Source: Mycolicibacterium sp. S2-37
Lineage (GTDB): Bacteria; Actinomycetota; Actinomycetes; Mycobacteriales; Mycobacteriaceae
Assembly: GCF_017352375.1 (NCBI RefSeq)
Contig: NZ_JAFEVR010000004.1
Coordinates: 1,178,001-1,242,000 of the forward strand
Direction of reading: 5' to 3'
DNA length: 64,000 bases
Under the pieces are notes generated by a model. The model saw only the letters and a program-made list of their open reading frames with translations, was not told the DNA's origin and ran no database searches. A program made the position numbers and the translations under genes. Positions 53,151 through 63,142 of this stretch are shown here, one piece after another (position 1 is the stretch's first letter; each line of letters begins with the position of its first letter).

Positions 53151-54008
53151 ATGGCAGACAAGCCCCTGTCCGGGAAGACCATGTTCATCTCCGGCGCCAG
53201 CCGCGGCATCGGGTTGGCGATCGCCAAGCGCGCCGCGACCGACGGCGCGAACGTCGCGCTGATCGCCAAGACCGCAGAACCCCACCCCAAGCTCGAGGGC
53301 ACGGTCTACACCGCAGCCCAGGAGATCGAGGAGGCCGGCGGGCAGGCGCTACCGATCGTCGGCGACATCCGAGACGGTGACTCCGTCGCCACCGCGGTGG
53401 CACAGGCCGTCGACCGCTTCGGCGGCATCGACATCTGCGTGAACAACGCCTCGGCGATCAACCTGGGGTCGGTCGAGGAGGTGCCCCTCAAACGGTTCGA
53501 CCTGATGAACGGTATCCAGGTGCGTGGCACCTACGCCGTCACCCAGGCCTGCATCCCGCACATGAAAGGACGCGACAACCCCCACATCCTGACCCTGTCG
53601 CCGCCGATCCGGCTGGAGCAGCAGTGGCTCAAACCGACCGCGTACATGATGGCGAAATTCGGGATGACCTTGTGCGCGTTGGGAATCGCCGAAGAGATGC
53701 GTGAGGCCGGGATCGCGTCGAACACATTGTGGCCGCGCACCATGGTGGCAACCGCGGCGGTGCAGAACCTGCTCGGCGGCGACGAGGCGATGGCGCGTTC
53801 GCGCAAGCCCGAGGTGTACGCCGACGCCGCCTACGCGGTCGTGACGAAGCCGGCACGCGAATACACCGGCCAGAGCCTGCTGTGCGAGGACGTGCTGCTC
53901 GACGCCGGGGTCACCGATCTGTCGGTCTACGACTGCGTCCCCGGTTCGGATCTCGGTGTCGACCTGTGGGTGGACACCCCGAACCCGCCCGGATACCCAG
54001 GGCGGTAA
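53151..54008 (+). CDS. SDR-family oxidoreductase (HSDL2-like)
   Basis: A 285-residue short-chain dehydrogenase/reductase. The cofactor motif is SGASRGIG near residue 15, the NNAS motif is present, and the catalytic YMMAK is near residue 163, with SPP replacing the common SSS stretch. The C-terminal region (ARSRKPEVYADAAYAVVTKPAREYTGQSLLCEDVLLDAGV) matches HSDL2-like SDRs. The substrate is unknown. TAGGGT (53139-53144), overlapping the preceding stop, is 6 nt before the ATG, but read-through from ybaK is also possible. Confidence 0.9.
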   Translation: MADKPLSGKTMFISGASRGIGLAIAKRAATDGANVALIAKTAEPHPKLEGTVYTAAQEIEEAGGQALPIVGDIRDGDSVATAVAQAVDRFGGIDICVNNASAINLGSVEEVPLKRFDLMNGIQVRGTYAVTQACIPHMKGRDNPHILTLSPPIRLEQQWLKPTAYMMAKFGMTLCALGIAEEMREAGIASNTLWPRTMVATAAVQNLLGGDEAMARSRKPEVYADAAYAVVTKPAREYTGQSLLCEDVLLDAGVTDLSVYDCVPGSDLGVDLWVDTPNPPGYPGR

Positions 54009-54013
54009 CGGGT

Positions 54014-54748
54014 TCAGGTGACGCGCGCGGGTCGGCCGAAGCGGGCGTGCACACCTGCGGAGAACAACGCCCGCAGCCGCTCGCCGGCCGGCGTCACCCC
54101 GGCGGCGGGCACCAACTCATCGTCGAACGCGATCAGATCCGCCACGTGCAGCGGCCACGTCTCGTGCTCGTTGGGCACCCACCATGTCCGGCCGGCCTTG
54201 CGGGTGTGGGCGCCCCAGCGTGCGGTCAGCCAGATCTCCAGCGGCGTCGCCGCCGCGCGGGGACCGACGTCCACCGCGACCCTGCTGCTCAGCCCGCGCT
54301 GCGGCCAGCGGCGCACGCTGCCATAGGTGATGCGGTCGCCGTCGCGGCGCACGCGCATCCTCGCCCACGTGTAGGGCACACCGAGTCCGATCCTGGTGAC
54401 CGGCACCACCGCCAGCCGCGTCGTCTCCAACGACCGGAACAGCACGCCGTGACGTCCGGCCTCGTCGACCGAGTAGAGCCGCACGTTCGTCTCGGCGAAC
54501 GCGCCGAAGTACGGAAGCGGCAGGGCCGCGCCGACTTTGGTGTGCCGCATGACGAACGGCACCAGCCCGACGTAGGTGTGGCCGCCGGCGAACACGTCGG
54601 GACGGGTGCCGGGCGGGAACAGGTGCGCAATCGCCTCCGGATCGACCGGCCAGTGCAGGAACGTCAGATCGGACCAGAACTGGTCGAACAACACGGGCCG
54701 GGGCAGCGGCGGCGCAGACACCGGATATCCGGCGAGTGCACCGTCCAT
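54014..54748 (-). CDS. DUF2071 (YqjF-like) protein
   Basis: A 244-residue protein of the DUF2071/acetoacetate-decarboxylase-like fold group: DQFWSDLTFLHWPVDPEAIAHLFPPG and YVGLVPFVM, ETNVRLY segments. The function is unknown. The ATG at 54748 is chosen because CACGAT lies 6 nt upstream and an earlier start would cross the divergent methyltransferase gene. The two genes start 26 bp apart. Confidence 0.85.
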   Translation of the reverse strand: MDGALAGYPVSAPPLPRPVLFDQFWSDLTFLHWPVDPEAIAHLFPPGTRPDVFAGGHTYVGLVPFVMRHTKVGAALPLPYFGAFAETNVRLYSVDEAGRHGVLFRSLETTRLAVVPVTRIGLGVPYTWARMRVRRDGDRITYGSVRRWPQRGLSSRVAVDVGPRAAATPLEIWLTARWGAHTRKAGRTWWVPNEHETWPLHVADLIAFDDELVPAAGVTPAGERLRALFSAGVHARFGRPARVT

Positions 54749-54754
54749 GTCCCC

Positions 54755-54767
54755 ATCGTGGCACGCT
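54755..54767. promoter_or_regulatory. Abutting divergent leaderless -10 boxes
   Basis: On the minus strand CACGAT (54760-54755) precedes the ATG at 54748 by 6 nt. On the plus strand CACGCT (54762-54767) precedes the GTG at 54775 by 7 nt. Only 1 bp separates the two boxes, so polymerase cannot occupy both at once. Confidence 0.45.
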
Positions 54768-54774
54768 GAGGGCC

Positions 54775-55563
54775 GTGACATCGACGAGCTGGTCCGCGGG
54801 CCGCTACCAAGCCGTTGCCGAGCGCATCGCGGGCATCGCCGACGAAGTCGTCGACGCCGCTGCCCGGAGGCGGCCGCTGAGGGACGCGGCGCTGGTCGAC
54901 CTGGCCTGCGGCACAGGCAATGCCGCGTTGAGCGCGGCGGCGCGCGGCGCCCACGTGACCGGCGTGGACATCACCACCGAGCTCATGGCCATCGGGGCCC
55001 ACCGCGACGGTGGTGCGGCGGTGACCTGGGTGGCGGCCGACGCCGCTGACACCGGACTGCCCGACCGCTCATTCGACGTCGCGGTGTCCAATATGGGCAT
55101 CGTCTTCGTCGAACCGAACGCCCAGATCGCGGAGGTCACCCGCCTGCTGCGGCCCGGGGGCGTGCTGGCCTTCTCGACCTGGGTGCGCGGTGATACCAAC
55201 CCCCTCTACGACCCCATCGTGTCGGTGCTCGGCGCACCACCGGACACCGGGTACACCCCGGACCAGTGGGGCCGACCCGACCTTGCGACGGCCCGGCTCG
55301 ACGCCGACTTCGACGACGTCGCGTTCGACGCCGGTGTCCACACCTGGCGTTTCGACTCACACGAGGCGGCCATGCGGTTCATCTCCGAGGAGTCGCCGAT
55401 GCATCTGGGCGTGCTTGCCCGCGTTCCGTCCGCGCGCGAGCCATTGCTCGCCGCGTTCGGCGAGGCGATGGCCACCCACCTCGATGACCGGGGTGGCGTG
55501 TCGTTCGAGGCGCCCTACGCAGTGATCAGTGCCGTCCGATCGGGAGACGATCACCGGGCCTGA
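54775..55563 (+). CDS. Class I SAM-dependent methyltransferase
   Basis: A 262-residue methyltransferase with motif I VDLACGTGNAAL near residue 40, GVDIT at strand 2, the post-motif FDVAVSNMGIVFV and LRPGGVLAFSTW. It is of the UbiE/type-11 kind, and its acceptor is unknown. GTG start with a -10-like box 7 nt upstream. Its 3' end overlaps the convergent methyltransferase gene by 13 bp. Confidence 0.87.
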   Translation: MTSTSWSAGRYQAVAERIAGIADEVVDAAARRRPLRDAALVDLACGTGNAALSAAARGAHVTGVDITTELMAIGAHRDGGAAVTWVAADAADTGLPDRSFDVAVSNMGIVFVEPNAQIAEVTRLLRPGGVLAFSTWVRGDTNPLYDPIVSVLGAPPDTGYTPDQWGRPDLATARLDADFDDVAFDAGVHTWRFDSHEAAMRFISEESPMHLGVLARVPSAREPLLAAFGEAMATHLDDRGGVSFEAPYAVISAVRSGDDHRA

Positions 55564-57059
55564 TGCAAGATCCCCCGGCCGATCGCCTCCCGCACCACGG
55601 GTAGCGCCGCGGACGCCAGCGCGCCGGCGTCCACGCCGTGGTGCGCGGCGAGCAGATCGATCAGCGTGCCCAGCGGCACCTCGCCGCGGCAGCCCGCCAG
55701 CAACGCCCGCGACACCTCGTCCACGCCGATCACCGCGGCCGGACCCCCTGGCCTTCGCACCGCGGCGCCGACGACGTGCCAGCCGTCGGGGCCCGGCAGC
55801 GACTGCTCCTCGAGGAACACCGGAGCCGTCGACAATCGCACGGACAGCAGCTCGTCGTCCGAGGTGTCGTGCAGGTATTCGCGGCGGGCGAAGAATGCAT
55901 CGACCTCCGGCCCGGTCAACCCCTCGTCGACCCCGGTGATCTCCTCCAGGATCTGCTCGGGTGCGCGCCGTTCACCCTGCCGGGGCGCACGCAGCGTGAT
56001 CATGCCCATGCCGATTCCGGCGATGTTCTCGGTAGCGAACCAGTCCAGCCACTGCCCACCGCGGTGGGCCGCCTGTTCCGGCGGCTCCCCGGCGTCCGAC
56101 GTCCACAGCGACACGTAGTTGACCGGGTCGGCGAACTCCCGCTGCACCACCCAGGCGTGCAGCCCGGTGCCCGACAGCCACTCACGTACCCGCTCTTGCC
56201 ACTCCGCGCCCTCGTGGACGATCCAGTTGGCCATGATCTGCGCCGTGCCGCCCGGTTCGAGATGCTCGCCCGCCTGCTCGATCAGCTGCCGGCACACCGA
56301 GTCGCCGGCCATCCCCGAATCCCGGTACAGATAGTCGCGCGCGCCGGTGCCGACCACGAACGGCGGGTTGGACACGATCAGGTCGAACCGCTCCCCCGCC
56401 ACCGGCTCGAAAAGGCTGCCGGCCCGCAGATCCCATGTCATCCCGTTGAGGCGTGCGGTGGCCGCGGCCAGCGTGAGCGCCCGTTGGTTGAGGTCGGTGG
56501 CGACGATGTCGGCGCAGTGCGCATCCAGGTGCAGCGACTGGATACCGCAGCCGGTGCCGACATCGAGTGCGCGTCCGGCCGGCGCGCGGATGACTGCGTG
56601 CGCCAGTGACGCCGACGCCCCGCCGATACCCAGCACGTGATCGTGGGGCACCGGTCCTGCGCGCAGCGCGGCGTCCTGGTCGGAGACGACCATGAAGTCG
56701 CGCGCCCCGTCGCTGTGCGGGCGGATATCGAGTACGGCTTTGAGCGTTCCCTGCGCGGTGGTGGCGAGGACGCCCTCGGCCAGCAGTGCGTCGACGCCCG
56801 CGGTCGGCAATGCCGCCGAGACCCGCTCGCGCGCCTCGTCGGCGCCCAGCAGAAACAGCCGCACCAGCACCGCGAGCCGCTGCCGGTCGGCGGCGGCGCG
56901 GTCGGCGGCGCGCAGCGCAGCCCACCAGAGTCCGCGGCTGAACGCCGCGCCCGCGTCGGCGCCGAGCAGGTCGACCACCCCGTCGGTGGTGTACCCCGCC
57001 GATGCCAGATCCGCCCCGAGGGCGTCCACGAGCGCCCCCGACTGCAGCGGTGCGCTCAC
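55551..57059 (-). CDS. HemK/RsmC-like N-methyltransferase with N- and C-terminal extensions
   Basis: A 502-residue protein. A central SAM domain (about residues 150-300) has LDVGTGCGIQSL and the NPPF motif (FDLIVSNPPFVVG) typical of methyltransferases acting on nucleobase or amide nitrogen. The N-terminal 140 and C-terminal 200 residues are actinobacteria-specific helical domains. The target could be rRNA, DNA or a protein. It overlaps the HMCES-like gene by 4 bp on the same strand. Confidence 0.85.
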   Translation of the reverse strand: MSAPLQSGALVDALGADLASAGYTTDGVVDLLGADAGAAFSRGLWWAALRAADRAAADRQRLAVLVRLFLLGADEARERVSAALPTAGVDALLAEGVLATTAQGTLKAVLDIRPHSDGARDFMVVSDQDAALRAGPVPHDHVLGIGGASASLAHAVIRAPAGRALDVGTGCGIQSLHLDAHCADIVATDLNQRALTLAAATARLNGMTWDLRAGSLFEPVAGERFDLIVSNPPFVVGTGARDYLYRDSGMAGDSVCRQLIEQAGEHLEPGGTAQIMANWIVHEGAEWQERVREWLSGTGLHAWVVQREFADPVNYVSLWTSDAGEPPEQAAHRGGQWLDWFATENIAGIGMGMITLRAPRQGERRAPEQILEEITGVDEGLTGPEVDAFFARREYLHDTSDDELLSVRLSTAPVFLEEQSLPGPDGWHVVGAAVRRPGGPAAVIGVDEVSRALLAGCRGEVPLGTLIDLLAAHHGVDAGALASAALPVVREAIGRGILHQAR

Positions 57060-57820
57060 AGCAGCGTCGCCTGCTCCGGCTGCTGTTCCACCGGTTCGAT
57101 CAACTCCGGTCCGTTGTTGCGCACACTGTTCACCAGCCGGGAGACCTCGCGGACCTCGATGCGGTCCAGGTCGCCGTGCCCGCGCAGCAGGCCCTCGTCG
57201 ATCGGCGCGTCGGGGTCCAGCCAGCGGTCCCAGTCGTTGCGGCTGATGGTCAGCGGCATGCGGTCATGGATCTCGGTCAGCGGACCCGCTGCGTCGGTGG
57301 TGATGATGGTGCAGCTGAGCAGCGGCGGCGCGTCCTTCGGCGCATCTTTGGGCCGCCACGTCGACCACAGCCCGGCCATGTAGAGCGGTTCGCCGTCCGC
57401 GCCGTACATGAAGAACGGCGTCTTGGGCGCCTTCCTACCCTTCGCGTCGCCGTTGGGCCGCCACTCGTACCAGCCGTCCATCGGGACCAGGCAGCGCTTG
57501 TTCTTCGCCGAGGAGCGGAACGCCGGCGACGACGTGACCTTCTCGGCGCGGGCGTTGATCAGCAGCGGGCCCTTACTCTCCGGTGAGCCGTCCTGCGCGC
57601 TCTTCACCCACGGCGGGATCAGGCCCCAGCGCATGGACCGGAGGCGACGCGTCGACTCGTCGTCGGGTTCGGTATGGCGTTTGACCACAGTGCTGATGAC
57701 CGTCGTCGGCGCCACGTTGTAGTTGGGACCAGTGTCCTTCTGCGCCGTGGTCTCGTCGATGGCCTGGATCTTCTCGGCCAGTAGGGCCGGGTCGGTGGTG
57801 ACCGCGAAACGTCCGCACAT
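57056..57820 (-). CDS. SRAP-family abasic-site processing protein (HMCES/YedK type)
   Basis: A 254-residue SOS-response-associated peptidase-fold protein. The catalytic Cys2 (MCGRFA) becomes N-terminal after Met removal and can form a DNA-protein crosslink at abasic sites. Conserved partners are N-x-AP (YNVAPTT), [13 protein letters not shown] and the HDRMP motif. It corresponds to Rv3226c. CACTAT lies 7 nt before the ATG. It diverges from aroA and overlaps the next minus-strand gene by 4 bp. Confidence 0.92.
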   Translation of the reverse strand: MCGRFAVTTDPALLAEKIQAIDETTAQKDTGPNYNVAPTTVISTVVKRHTEPDDESTRRLRSMRWGLIPPWVKSAQDGSPESKGPLLINARAEKVTSSPAFRSSAKNKRCLVPMDGWYEWRPNGDAKGRKAPKTPFFMYGADGEPLYMAGLWSTWRPKDAPKDAPPLLSCTIITTDAAGPLTEIHDRMPLTISRNDWDRWLDPDAPIDEGLLRGHGDLDRIEVREVSRLVNSVRNNGPELIEPVEQQPEQATLL

Positions 57821-57874
57821 ACTTCCGATAGTGGCACGGGCGGGACGCGCGCCGCCGTGAGGCAGGATGGGTCC

Positions 57875-59185
57875 GTGACCAACTGGCCGGCCCCGTCGAC
57901 GCCGACCCCGGTGCATGCGACCGTCACCGTTCCGGGTTCGAAATCCCAGACCAATCGCGCCCTCGTGCTGGCCGCACTGGCCACCGCAGAGGGTCCGTCC
58001 ACGATCACCGGCGCGTTGCGCAGCCGCGATACCGACCTGATGATCGACGCGCTGCGGGCGCTCGGGGTCGAGGTCGAGTGCGTCGACGCGGTCGACAGTG
58101 AACTGCGGGTCGCCGGTCGCCTCGCGCCGCCGCCCGACGTGCGCATCGACTGCGGCCTCGCCGGCACCGTGTTGCGGTTCCTGCCGCCCGTCGCGGCACT
58201 GAGCACCGAGACCGTCGAGTTCGACGGCGACGAGCAGGCCCGCGCCCGGCCCATCGCACCGCTGCTGGCCGGACTGCGCAATCTCGGAGTGGACGTCGAC
58301 GGCGACGGCCTGCCGTTCCGTGTGCACGGTGCCGGTTCGGTGACCGGCGGCACGGTGGAGATCGACGCGTCGGCGTCGTCGCAGTTCGTGTCGGGGCTGA
58401 TGCTGTCCGGTGCCGCCTTCACCGAGGGGCTGACCATCGTGCACACCGGCACCTCCGTGCCGTCGGCTCCCCATGTCGCGATGACCGTGGCGATGCTGCG
58501 GGAAGCCGGTGTGGAGGTCGACGACAGCCGACCCAACCGGTGGGCTGTGCACCCGGGCGCCGTCGCGGCGCGGCACTGGGCCATCGAACCGGACCTGTCC
58601 AACTCCGTACCCTTCCTCGCGGCCGCGGTCGTCAGCGGCGGCGCGGTGCGGGTGACCGGCTGGCCGTCCGTGAGCATCCAGCCCGCCGAGGCGATCCTGG
58701 CCATCCTCGAGAAGGTGGGTGGGGTCATCCGGCAGGCCGATACGTATCTGGAGGTACAGGGCAGCCGGCTGTACGACGGCTTCGAAGCCGATCTGCACGA
58801 CGTCGGCGAGCTGACGCCCGCGGTGGCCGCACTCGCGGCGTTGGCCACACCCGGCTCGGTCTCGCGCCTGTCCGGTGTCGCGCACCTGCGGGGCCACGAG
58901 ACCGACCGGCTGGCCGCCCTGCGCGCCGAGATCAACGGCCTCGGCGGGGATTGCGAGGAGACCGACGACGGCCTGCTGATCACGGCCACGCCGTTGACGG
59001 CGGGCACCTGGCACTCCTACGCCGACCATCGGATGGCGACGGCGGGGGCGATCGTCGGGTTGCGCGTGCCCGGGGTCGAGATCGAGGACATCGGCACCAC
59101 CGCCAAGACCCTGCCGAGGTTCCCCGACATGTGGACCGACATGCTGGCCGGTCAGACGATTCCTGTCGCCGGGGACGGCGCTTGA
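57875..59185 (+). CDS. aroA: 3-phosphoshikimate 1-carboxyvinyltransferase (EPSP synthase)
   Basis: A 436-residue enzyme of the shikimate pathway that joins phosphoenolpyruvate to shikimate 3-phosphate. Visible motifs are [42 protein letters not shown] and the C-terminal [12 protein letters not shown] and [13 protein letters not shown] 57875 is chosen from alignment with the tuberculosis enzyme and a CAGGAT box 6 nt upstream; a GTG at 57857 would add six residues. It overlaps rsgA at its stop (TTGA). Confidence 0.95.
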   Translation: MTNWPAPSTPTPVHATVTVPGSKSQTNRALVLAALATAEGPSTITGALRSRDTDLMIDALRALGVEVECVDAVDSELRVAGRLAPPPDVRIDCGLAGTVLRFLPPVAALSTETVEFDGDEQARARPIAPLLAGLRNLGVDVDGDGLPFRVHGAGSVTGGTVEIDASASSQFVSGLMLSGAAFTEGLTIVHTGTSVPSAPHVAMTVAMLREAGVEVDDSRPNRWAVHPGAVAARHWAIEPDLSNSVPFLAAAVVSGGAVRVTGWPSVSIQPAEAILAILEKVGGVIRQADTYLEVQGSRLYDGFEADLHDVGELTPAVAALAALATPGSVSRLSGVAHLRGHETDRLAALRAEINGLGGDCEETDDGLLITATPLTAGTWHSYADHRMATAGAIVGLRVPGVEIEDIGTTAKTLPRFPDMWTDMLAGQTIPVAGDGA

Positions 59186-60162
59186 GCCCACGCGAGTACG
59201 ACGAGTCCGACGTCCGGATACGGCCGGGTCGGGGCTCTCGACCGCGGACGAAGACCCGGCCCGAGCACGCCGACGCGCGCAGCGCGATGGTGGTGACGGT
59301 GGACCGGGGCCGGTGGGGCTGCGCACTCGACGCGAATCCGGACGACGTCGTGACCGCCATGCGCGCCCGCGAACTCGGCCGCACCCCCATCGTGGTGGGA
59401 GACGACGTCGATGTGGTGGGCGACCTGACCGGACGCCCGGACACGCTGGCCCGGATCGTGCGTCGCCGTGAGCGGCGAACGGTGTTGCGCCGCACCGCCG
59501 ATGACACCGATCCGACCGAGCGGGTGGTGGTCGCCAACGCCGACCAGTTGCTCGCCGTGGTGGCCCTGGCCGATCCGCCACCACGCACCGGATTCGTCGA
59601 GCGGGCGCTGATCGCGGCGTATGCCGGCGGTCTCGAACCGATCCTGTGCCTGACGAAATCCGATCTGGCGCCCGCCGAACCGTTCGCCGCGCAGTTCGCC
59701 GGCCTCGATCTGACCGTCACCACCGCGGGCCGCGACGACCCGCTCGACGCCGTGCAGCCGTTGTTGGACGGCAAGGTGACCGTGCTGCTGGGGCACTCCG
59801 GTGTCGGCAAGTCGACCCTGGTGAACAGGCTTGTGCCGCAGGCACATCGGGCCATCGGCACCGTCAGCGGTGTGGGCAAGGGACGGCACACCTCGACGCA
59901 GTCGGTGGCGCTGCCGCTGGCCGGATCCGGCTGGGTGGTCGACACGCCGGGCATCCGTTCGTTCGGCCTGGCCCACATCGAACCCGAGGACGTGCTGCTG
60001 GCCTTCTCCGATCTGGCCGACGCGATCGCCGACTGCCCGCGCGGCTGCGGACACATGGGACCACCCGCCGACCCCGAGTGTGCCCTCGACGCACTGACCG
60101 GACCGGCGGCCGACCGGGTGGCCGCCGCCCGCAGGCTGCTCGCGGCGCTCAAGGAATCGTGA
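59182..60162 (+). CDS. rsgA: Ribosome small-subunit-dependent GTPase RsgA
   Basis: A 326-residue, circularly permuted GTPase involved in 30S maturation. An OB-like N-terminal region is followed by G4 TKSD, then G1 GHSGVGKST, then G3 DTPG, the permuted order, and a C-terminal zinc knuckle ([11 protein letters not shown]...EC). TTG at 59182 is inferred as the start because it overlaps the aroA stop and the protein then begins [11 protein letters not shown], like its relatives. The stop overlaps the next gene as GTGA. Confidence 0.93.
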   Translation: MSPREYDESDVRIRPGRGSRPRTKTRPEHADARSAMVVTVDRGRWGCALDANPDDVVTAMRARELGRTPIVVGDDVDVVGDLTGRPDTLARIVRRRERRTVLRRTADDTDPTERVVVANADQLLAVVALADPPPRTGFVERALIAAYAGGLEPILCLTKSDLAPAEPFAAQFAGLDLTVTTAGRDDPLDAVQPLLDGKVTVLLGHSGVGKSTLVNRLVPQAHRAIGTVSGVGKGRHTSTQSVALPLAGSGWVVDTPGIRSFGLAHIEPEDVLLAFSDLADAIADCPRGCGHMGPPADPECALDALTGPAADRVAAARRLLAALKES

Positions 60163-60809
60163 CACCGGACTTCCTGCGGCGCACGCGGGACGGCTACGAC
60201 GCGGCCGCCGCGCACTACGCCCGGCATTTCCACCACTATCTGGACGACAAGCCATTCGAGCTCGCCATGCTCGCCGCATTCGCCGCCCTGGTCGGTGCCG
60301 GTGGCCGCGTCGTCGACGTGGGCTGCGGCACCGGGCCCACGACGGCGATCCTGGCCGGGCACGGCTGCGACGTCGTCGGCGTCGACCTGTCCGAAGCCAT
60401 GATCCGCCAGGCGCGCCGGCTCAACCCCCACCTGGATTTCCGCACCGGATCCATGACGGCCCTGGACTTCGGGACCGGCGGCTTCGCCGGTGTCTGCGCC
60501 TGGTATTCGACCATCCACATCCCCGACGAGACGCTGCCCGAGGTGTTCGCCGAGTTCCACCGCGTGCTGCACCGGGGCGGTCACCTCCTTCTCGCTTTTC
60601 AGGTGGGGCGCCGTCCGCGCGAGCTCCGGGAGGCCTGGGGCCACCGGGTGGAGCTCACCTATCACCGTCGCGAACCCGCCGACGTCCTGCGCCTGCTGGA
60701 CCGCTCCGGTTTCACCGAGGTCGCCCGGCTGCAACGCGAGCCCTACCCAACCGACAGTCCCGATGTCGAGGCGATCCCGCAGGCGTTCCTCGTCGCCCGC
60801 AAGGCATGA
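60159..60809 (+). CDS. Class I SAM-dependent methyltransferase
   Basis: A 216-residue methyltransferase with VVDVGCGTGPTTAIL near residue 50, VVGVDLSEAMI and LHRGGHLLLAFQVG. The acceptor is unknown. It is the third gene of the aroA-rsgA operon (GTGA overlap with rsgA). The region between its stop and the aldo-keto reductase start is 91 bp. Confidence 0.87.
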   Translation: MTPDFLRRTRDGYDAAAAHYARHFHHYLDDKPFELAMLAAFAALVGAGGRVVDVGCGTGPTTAILAGHGCDVVGVDLSEAMIRQARRLNPHLDFRTGSMTALDFGTGGFAGVCAWYSTIHIPDETLPEVFAEFHRVLHRGGHLLLAFQVGRRPRELREAWGHRVELTYHRREPADVLRLLDRSGFTEVARLQREPYPTDSPDVEAIPQAFLVARKA

Positions 60810-60900
60810 CACACGGGTAACGAGCCCCCGCGGGGAGTGTGCGCCCCGGCACCAGCGGGCACCCCTTCTCGAGGGCAACGACCGAAAAGGAGGCTCGATC

Positions 60901-61749
60901 TTGAGCACCATTCCCACGATCACACTCAACGACGGCGCAACGATCCCCCAGCTGGGGTTCGGCGTCTATCAGATCGATCCCGACGAGACGGCGGGTGCGG
61001 TGAAGACCGCACTCGATCTGGGCTACCGCCATATCGACACCGCGGAGATGTACCGGAACGAGCGCGGCGTCGGCGAAGGCATCCGCGACAGCGGTGTCGA
61101 CCGCAGCGAGGTGTTCATCACCAGCAAGCTCAACAACGGGTTCCACCGGCCTGACGATGCGCGCCGGGCCTTCGACGGCACGCTCGAGGCGCTCGGGTTC
61201 GATCACGTCGACCTGTTCCTGATCCACTGGCCGCTCCCCACGCTGTACGACGGTGACTTCGTGTCGACATGGCAGGTGCTCGAGGAGTTCAAGCGCGACG
61301 GCCGGGCGCGCAGCATCGGGGTCTCGAACTTCCAGGTCGACCATCTCGAGCGGCTGGCCAGGGAAACCGAGACGGTGCCCGCGGTCAATCAGATCGAGGT
61401 GCATCCGTACTTCGTGAACGACGCCGTCCGCACCTACGGCAGGGAGCACGGCATCGCGACCGAGGCGTGGTCACCCATCGCGCAGGGCAAGGTCCTCGAC
61501 GACCCGGAGGTCACTCGCATCGCCGAGGCCACCGGGAAAACGCCGGCCCAGGTGGTGCTGCGCTGGCACATCCAGCGCGGCGACATCGTCTTCCCGAAGT
61601 CGGTCACGCCCAAGCGGATCGAGGAGAACCTCGCACTGTTCGACTTCGAACTCGGCGATGCGGATATCGACGCGCTGTCCGCGCTCGACAAGGGCGAGGA
61701 CGGCCGTACCGGACCGAACCCCGACACGTTCGACTACATCCCCGACTAG
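60901..61749 (+). CDS. Aldo-keto reductase
   Basis: A 282-residue NADPH-dependent reductase of the AKR5 type. The catalytic tetrad is D46, Y51, K76, H109 (IDTAEMY, TSK, LIHWP). The C-terminal cofactor motif IVFPKSVTPKRIEENLALFDF is present. The start is TTG at 60901, set by a strong AAGGAGG 7 nt upstream. Substrates of mycobacterial homologues include small dicarbonyls. A strong hairpin terminator follows. Confidence 0.92.
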   Translation: MSTIPTITLNDGATIPQLGFGVYQIDPDETAGAVKTALDLGYRHIDTAEMYRNERGVGEGIRDSGVDRSEVFITSKLNNGFHRPDDARRAFDGTLEALGFDHVDLFLIHWPLPTLYDGDFVSTWQVLEEFKRDGRARSIGVSNFQVDHLERLARETETVPAVNQIEVHPYFVNDAVRTYGREHGIATEAWSPIAQGKVLDDPEVTRIAEATGKTPAQVVLRWHIQRGDIVFPKSVTPKRIEENLALFDFELGDADIDALSALDKGEDGRTGPNPDTFDYIPD

Positions 61750-61780
61750 GCGACCGCCACGGGCCGCCCGAGCCGAGACA

Positions 61781-61818
61781 CGAAACGGGCCTGCGGTTCT
61801 CACCGCAGGCCCGTTTCG
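61781..61818. terminator. Strong bidirectional terminator between aldo-keto reductase and desA3
   Basis: A perfect 17-bp stem (CGAAACGGGCCTGCGGT and its complement) closes on a TCTC loop, with AAA/TTT at its base. It serves both the plus-strand reductase and the convergent desaturase gene. Confidence 0.9.
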
Positions 61819-61833
61819 TTCAGCTATGACCAC

Positions 61834-63111
61834 TCAGGCAGCCTGGTCGAGCTCCAGCTGCCGGGCGGCCTTCTTGTCGCGCCGGCGCGCCCGCGCCTCG
61901 GCGATCGCGGTCCGCAACCCGCGGCGGCGTCCGGTGGCCGGATCGTGCACGCCGAAGCCCGGCTCGAGCTCGGCGTACATCCGCTCGCTGCGGGTCTCGG
62001 GGGCGTTGTCCGCGGTGTCGCGCAGGTACTTGTCCGGCAGCGACAGCTTCGCGATGGTCCGCCAGGCCTTGCCGTACTGCAGCAGGAACGAGCCCGTGGT
62101 GTAGGGCAGGTCGTACTTGTCGCAGACCTCCCTGACCCGGAACGAGATCTCGTGCAGCCGGTTGCTCGGCAGGTCGGGGTACAGGTGGTGCTCGATCTGA
62201 TGGCACAGGTTGCCGCTCATGAACCGCAGCAGCCAGCCGCCCTCGAAGTTCGCGCTGCCGAGCATCTGGCGCAGGTACCACTGCCCCTTGGACTCGCCGA
62301 CCATATCGGTCTTGGTGAACTTCTCGGCGCCGTCAGGGAAGTGACCGCAGAAGATCACCGCGTTGGCCCAGACGTTGCGGATGACGTTGGCGACCGCGTT
62401 GGCCTTCATCGTCGACGTGAACGTCGCCCCGGGCGACAGCGCCGTCACGGCCGGCCACGCCACATAGTCCTTGGCCAGCTGCGCGCCCGCCTTCTTGGCG
62501 AACTCCATCGCCCGGATCTTGCTCTCGTCCCGGTTGTCGCGGCCCTTGAAGATCTTGCCGAGCTCGACGTGCTGCAGGCCGACGCCCCATTCGAAACCGA
62601 GCATCAGGATGGTGTTGTACAGCAGGTTGCCCAGATTGAACGGCTTCCACTTGGCATCGCGGGTCACGCGGATCAGCCCGTAGCCCACGTCGTCGTCCAT
62701 GCCGAGGATGTTCGTGTACTTGTGATGCATGAAGTTGTGGGTGAATCGCCAGTGCTTGGACGAACCGCCCATGTCCCACTCCCATGTCGACGAGTGGATC
62801 TCCGGATCGTTCATCCAGTCCCACTGGCCGTGCATGACGTTGTGGCCGATCTCCATGTTCTCGATGATCTTGGCCACGCCCAGCGTCGCTGTTCCCGCCC
62901 ACCAGGCGGATCGGCGCGAACTGGCGGCCAGCATCACGCGGCCTGCGATCTCCAGCGCGCGCTGCGCGGCGATGGCGCGGTGGATGTAGCGCGCATCGCG
63001 CTCACCGCGGGAGTCTTCGATGTCCTGGCGGATCGCATCCAGCTCGACGGCCAGATTCTCGATGTCGGCATCCGTCAAATGTGTGAATGCCGGAACGTCT
63101 GTAACTGCCAT
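61834..63111 (-). CDS. desA3: Acyl-CoA fatty-acid desaturase (DesA3 type)
   Basis: A 425-residue membrane diiron desaturase. The three histidine boxes are HNVMHG, HNFMHH and HQIEHH, all intact. DesA3 is the stearoyl-CoA delta-9 desaturase of mycobacteria and takes electrons from the ferredoxin reductase encoded just upstream (Rv3230c type). GGGAGG lies 9 nt before the ATG. A 24-bp palindrome covers the predicted promoter, so regulation by a TetR-type repressor is likely. Confidence 0.93.
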   Translation of the reverse strand: MAVTDVPAFTHLTDADIENLAVELDAIRQDIEDSRGERDARYIHRAIAAQRALEIAGRVMLAASSRRSAWWAGTATLGVAKIIENMEIGHNVMHGQWDWMNDPEIHSSTWEWDMGGSSKHWRFTHNFMHHKYTNILGMDDDVGYGLIRVTRDAKWKPFNLGNLLYNTILMLGFEWGVGLQHVELGKIFKGRDNRDESKIRAMEFAKKAGAQLAKDYVAWPAVTALSPGATFTSTMKANAVANVIRNVWANAVIFCGHFPDGAEKFTKTDMVGESKGQWYLRQMLGSANFEGGWLLRFMSGNLCHQIEHHLYPDLPSNRLHEISFRVREVCDKYDLPYTTGSFLLQYGKAWRTIAKLSLPDKYLRDTADNAPETRSERMYAELEPGFGVHDPATGRRRGLRTAIAEARARRRDKKAARQLELDQAA

Positions 63112-63142
63112 GGTTCTGCCTCCCTTCTGTGCCTACGCTACC

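Noticed and set aside
57056..59584. An 842-codon minus-strand frame running from upstream of aroA into the HMCES/YedK gene
   Set aside because: Only the last 254 codons, from MCGRF, match a protein family; the rest is antisense to aroA and rsgA.
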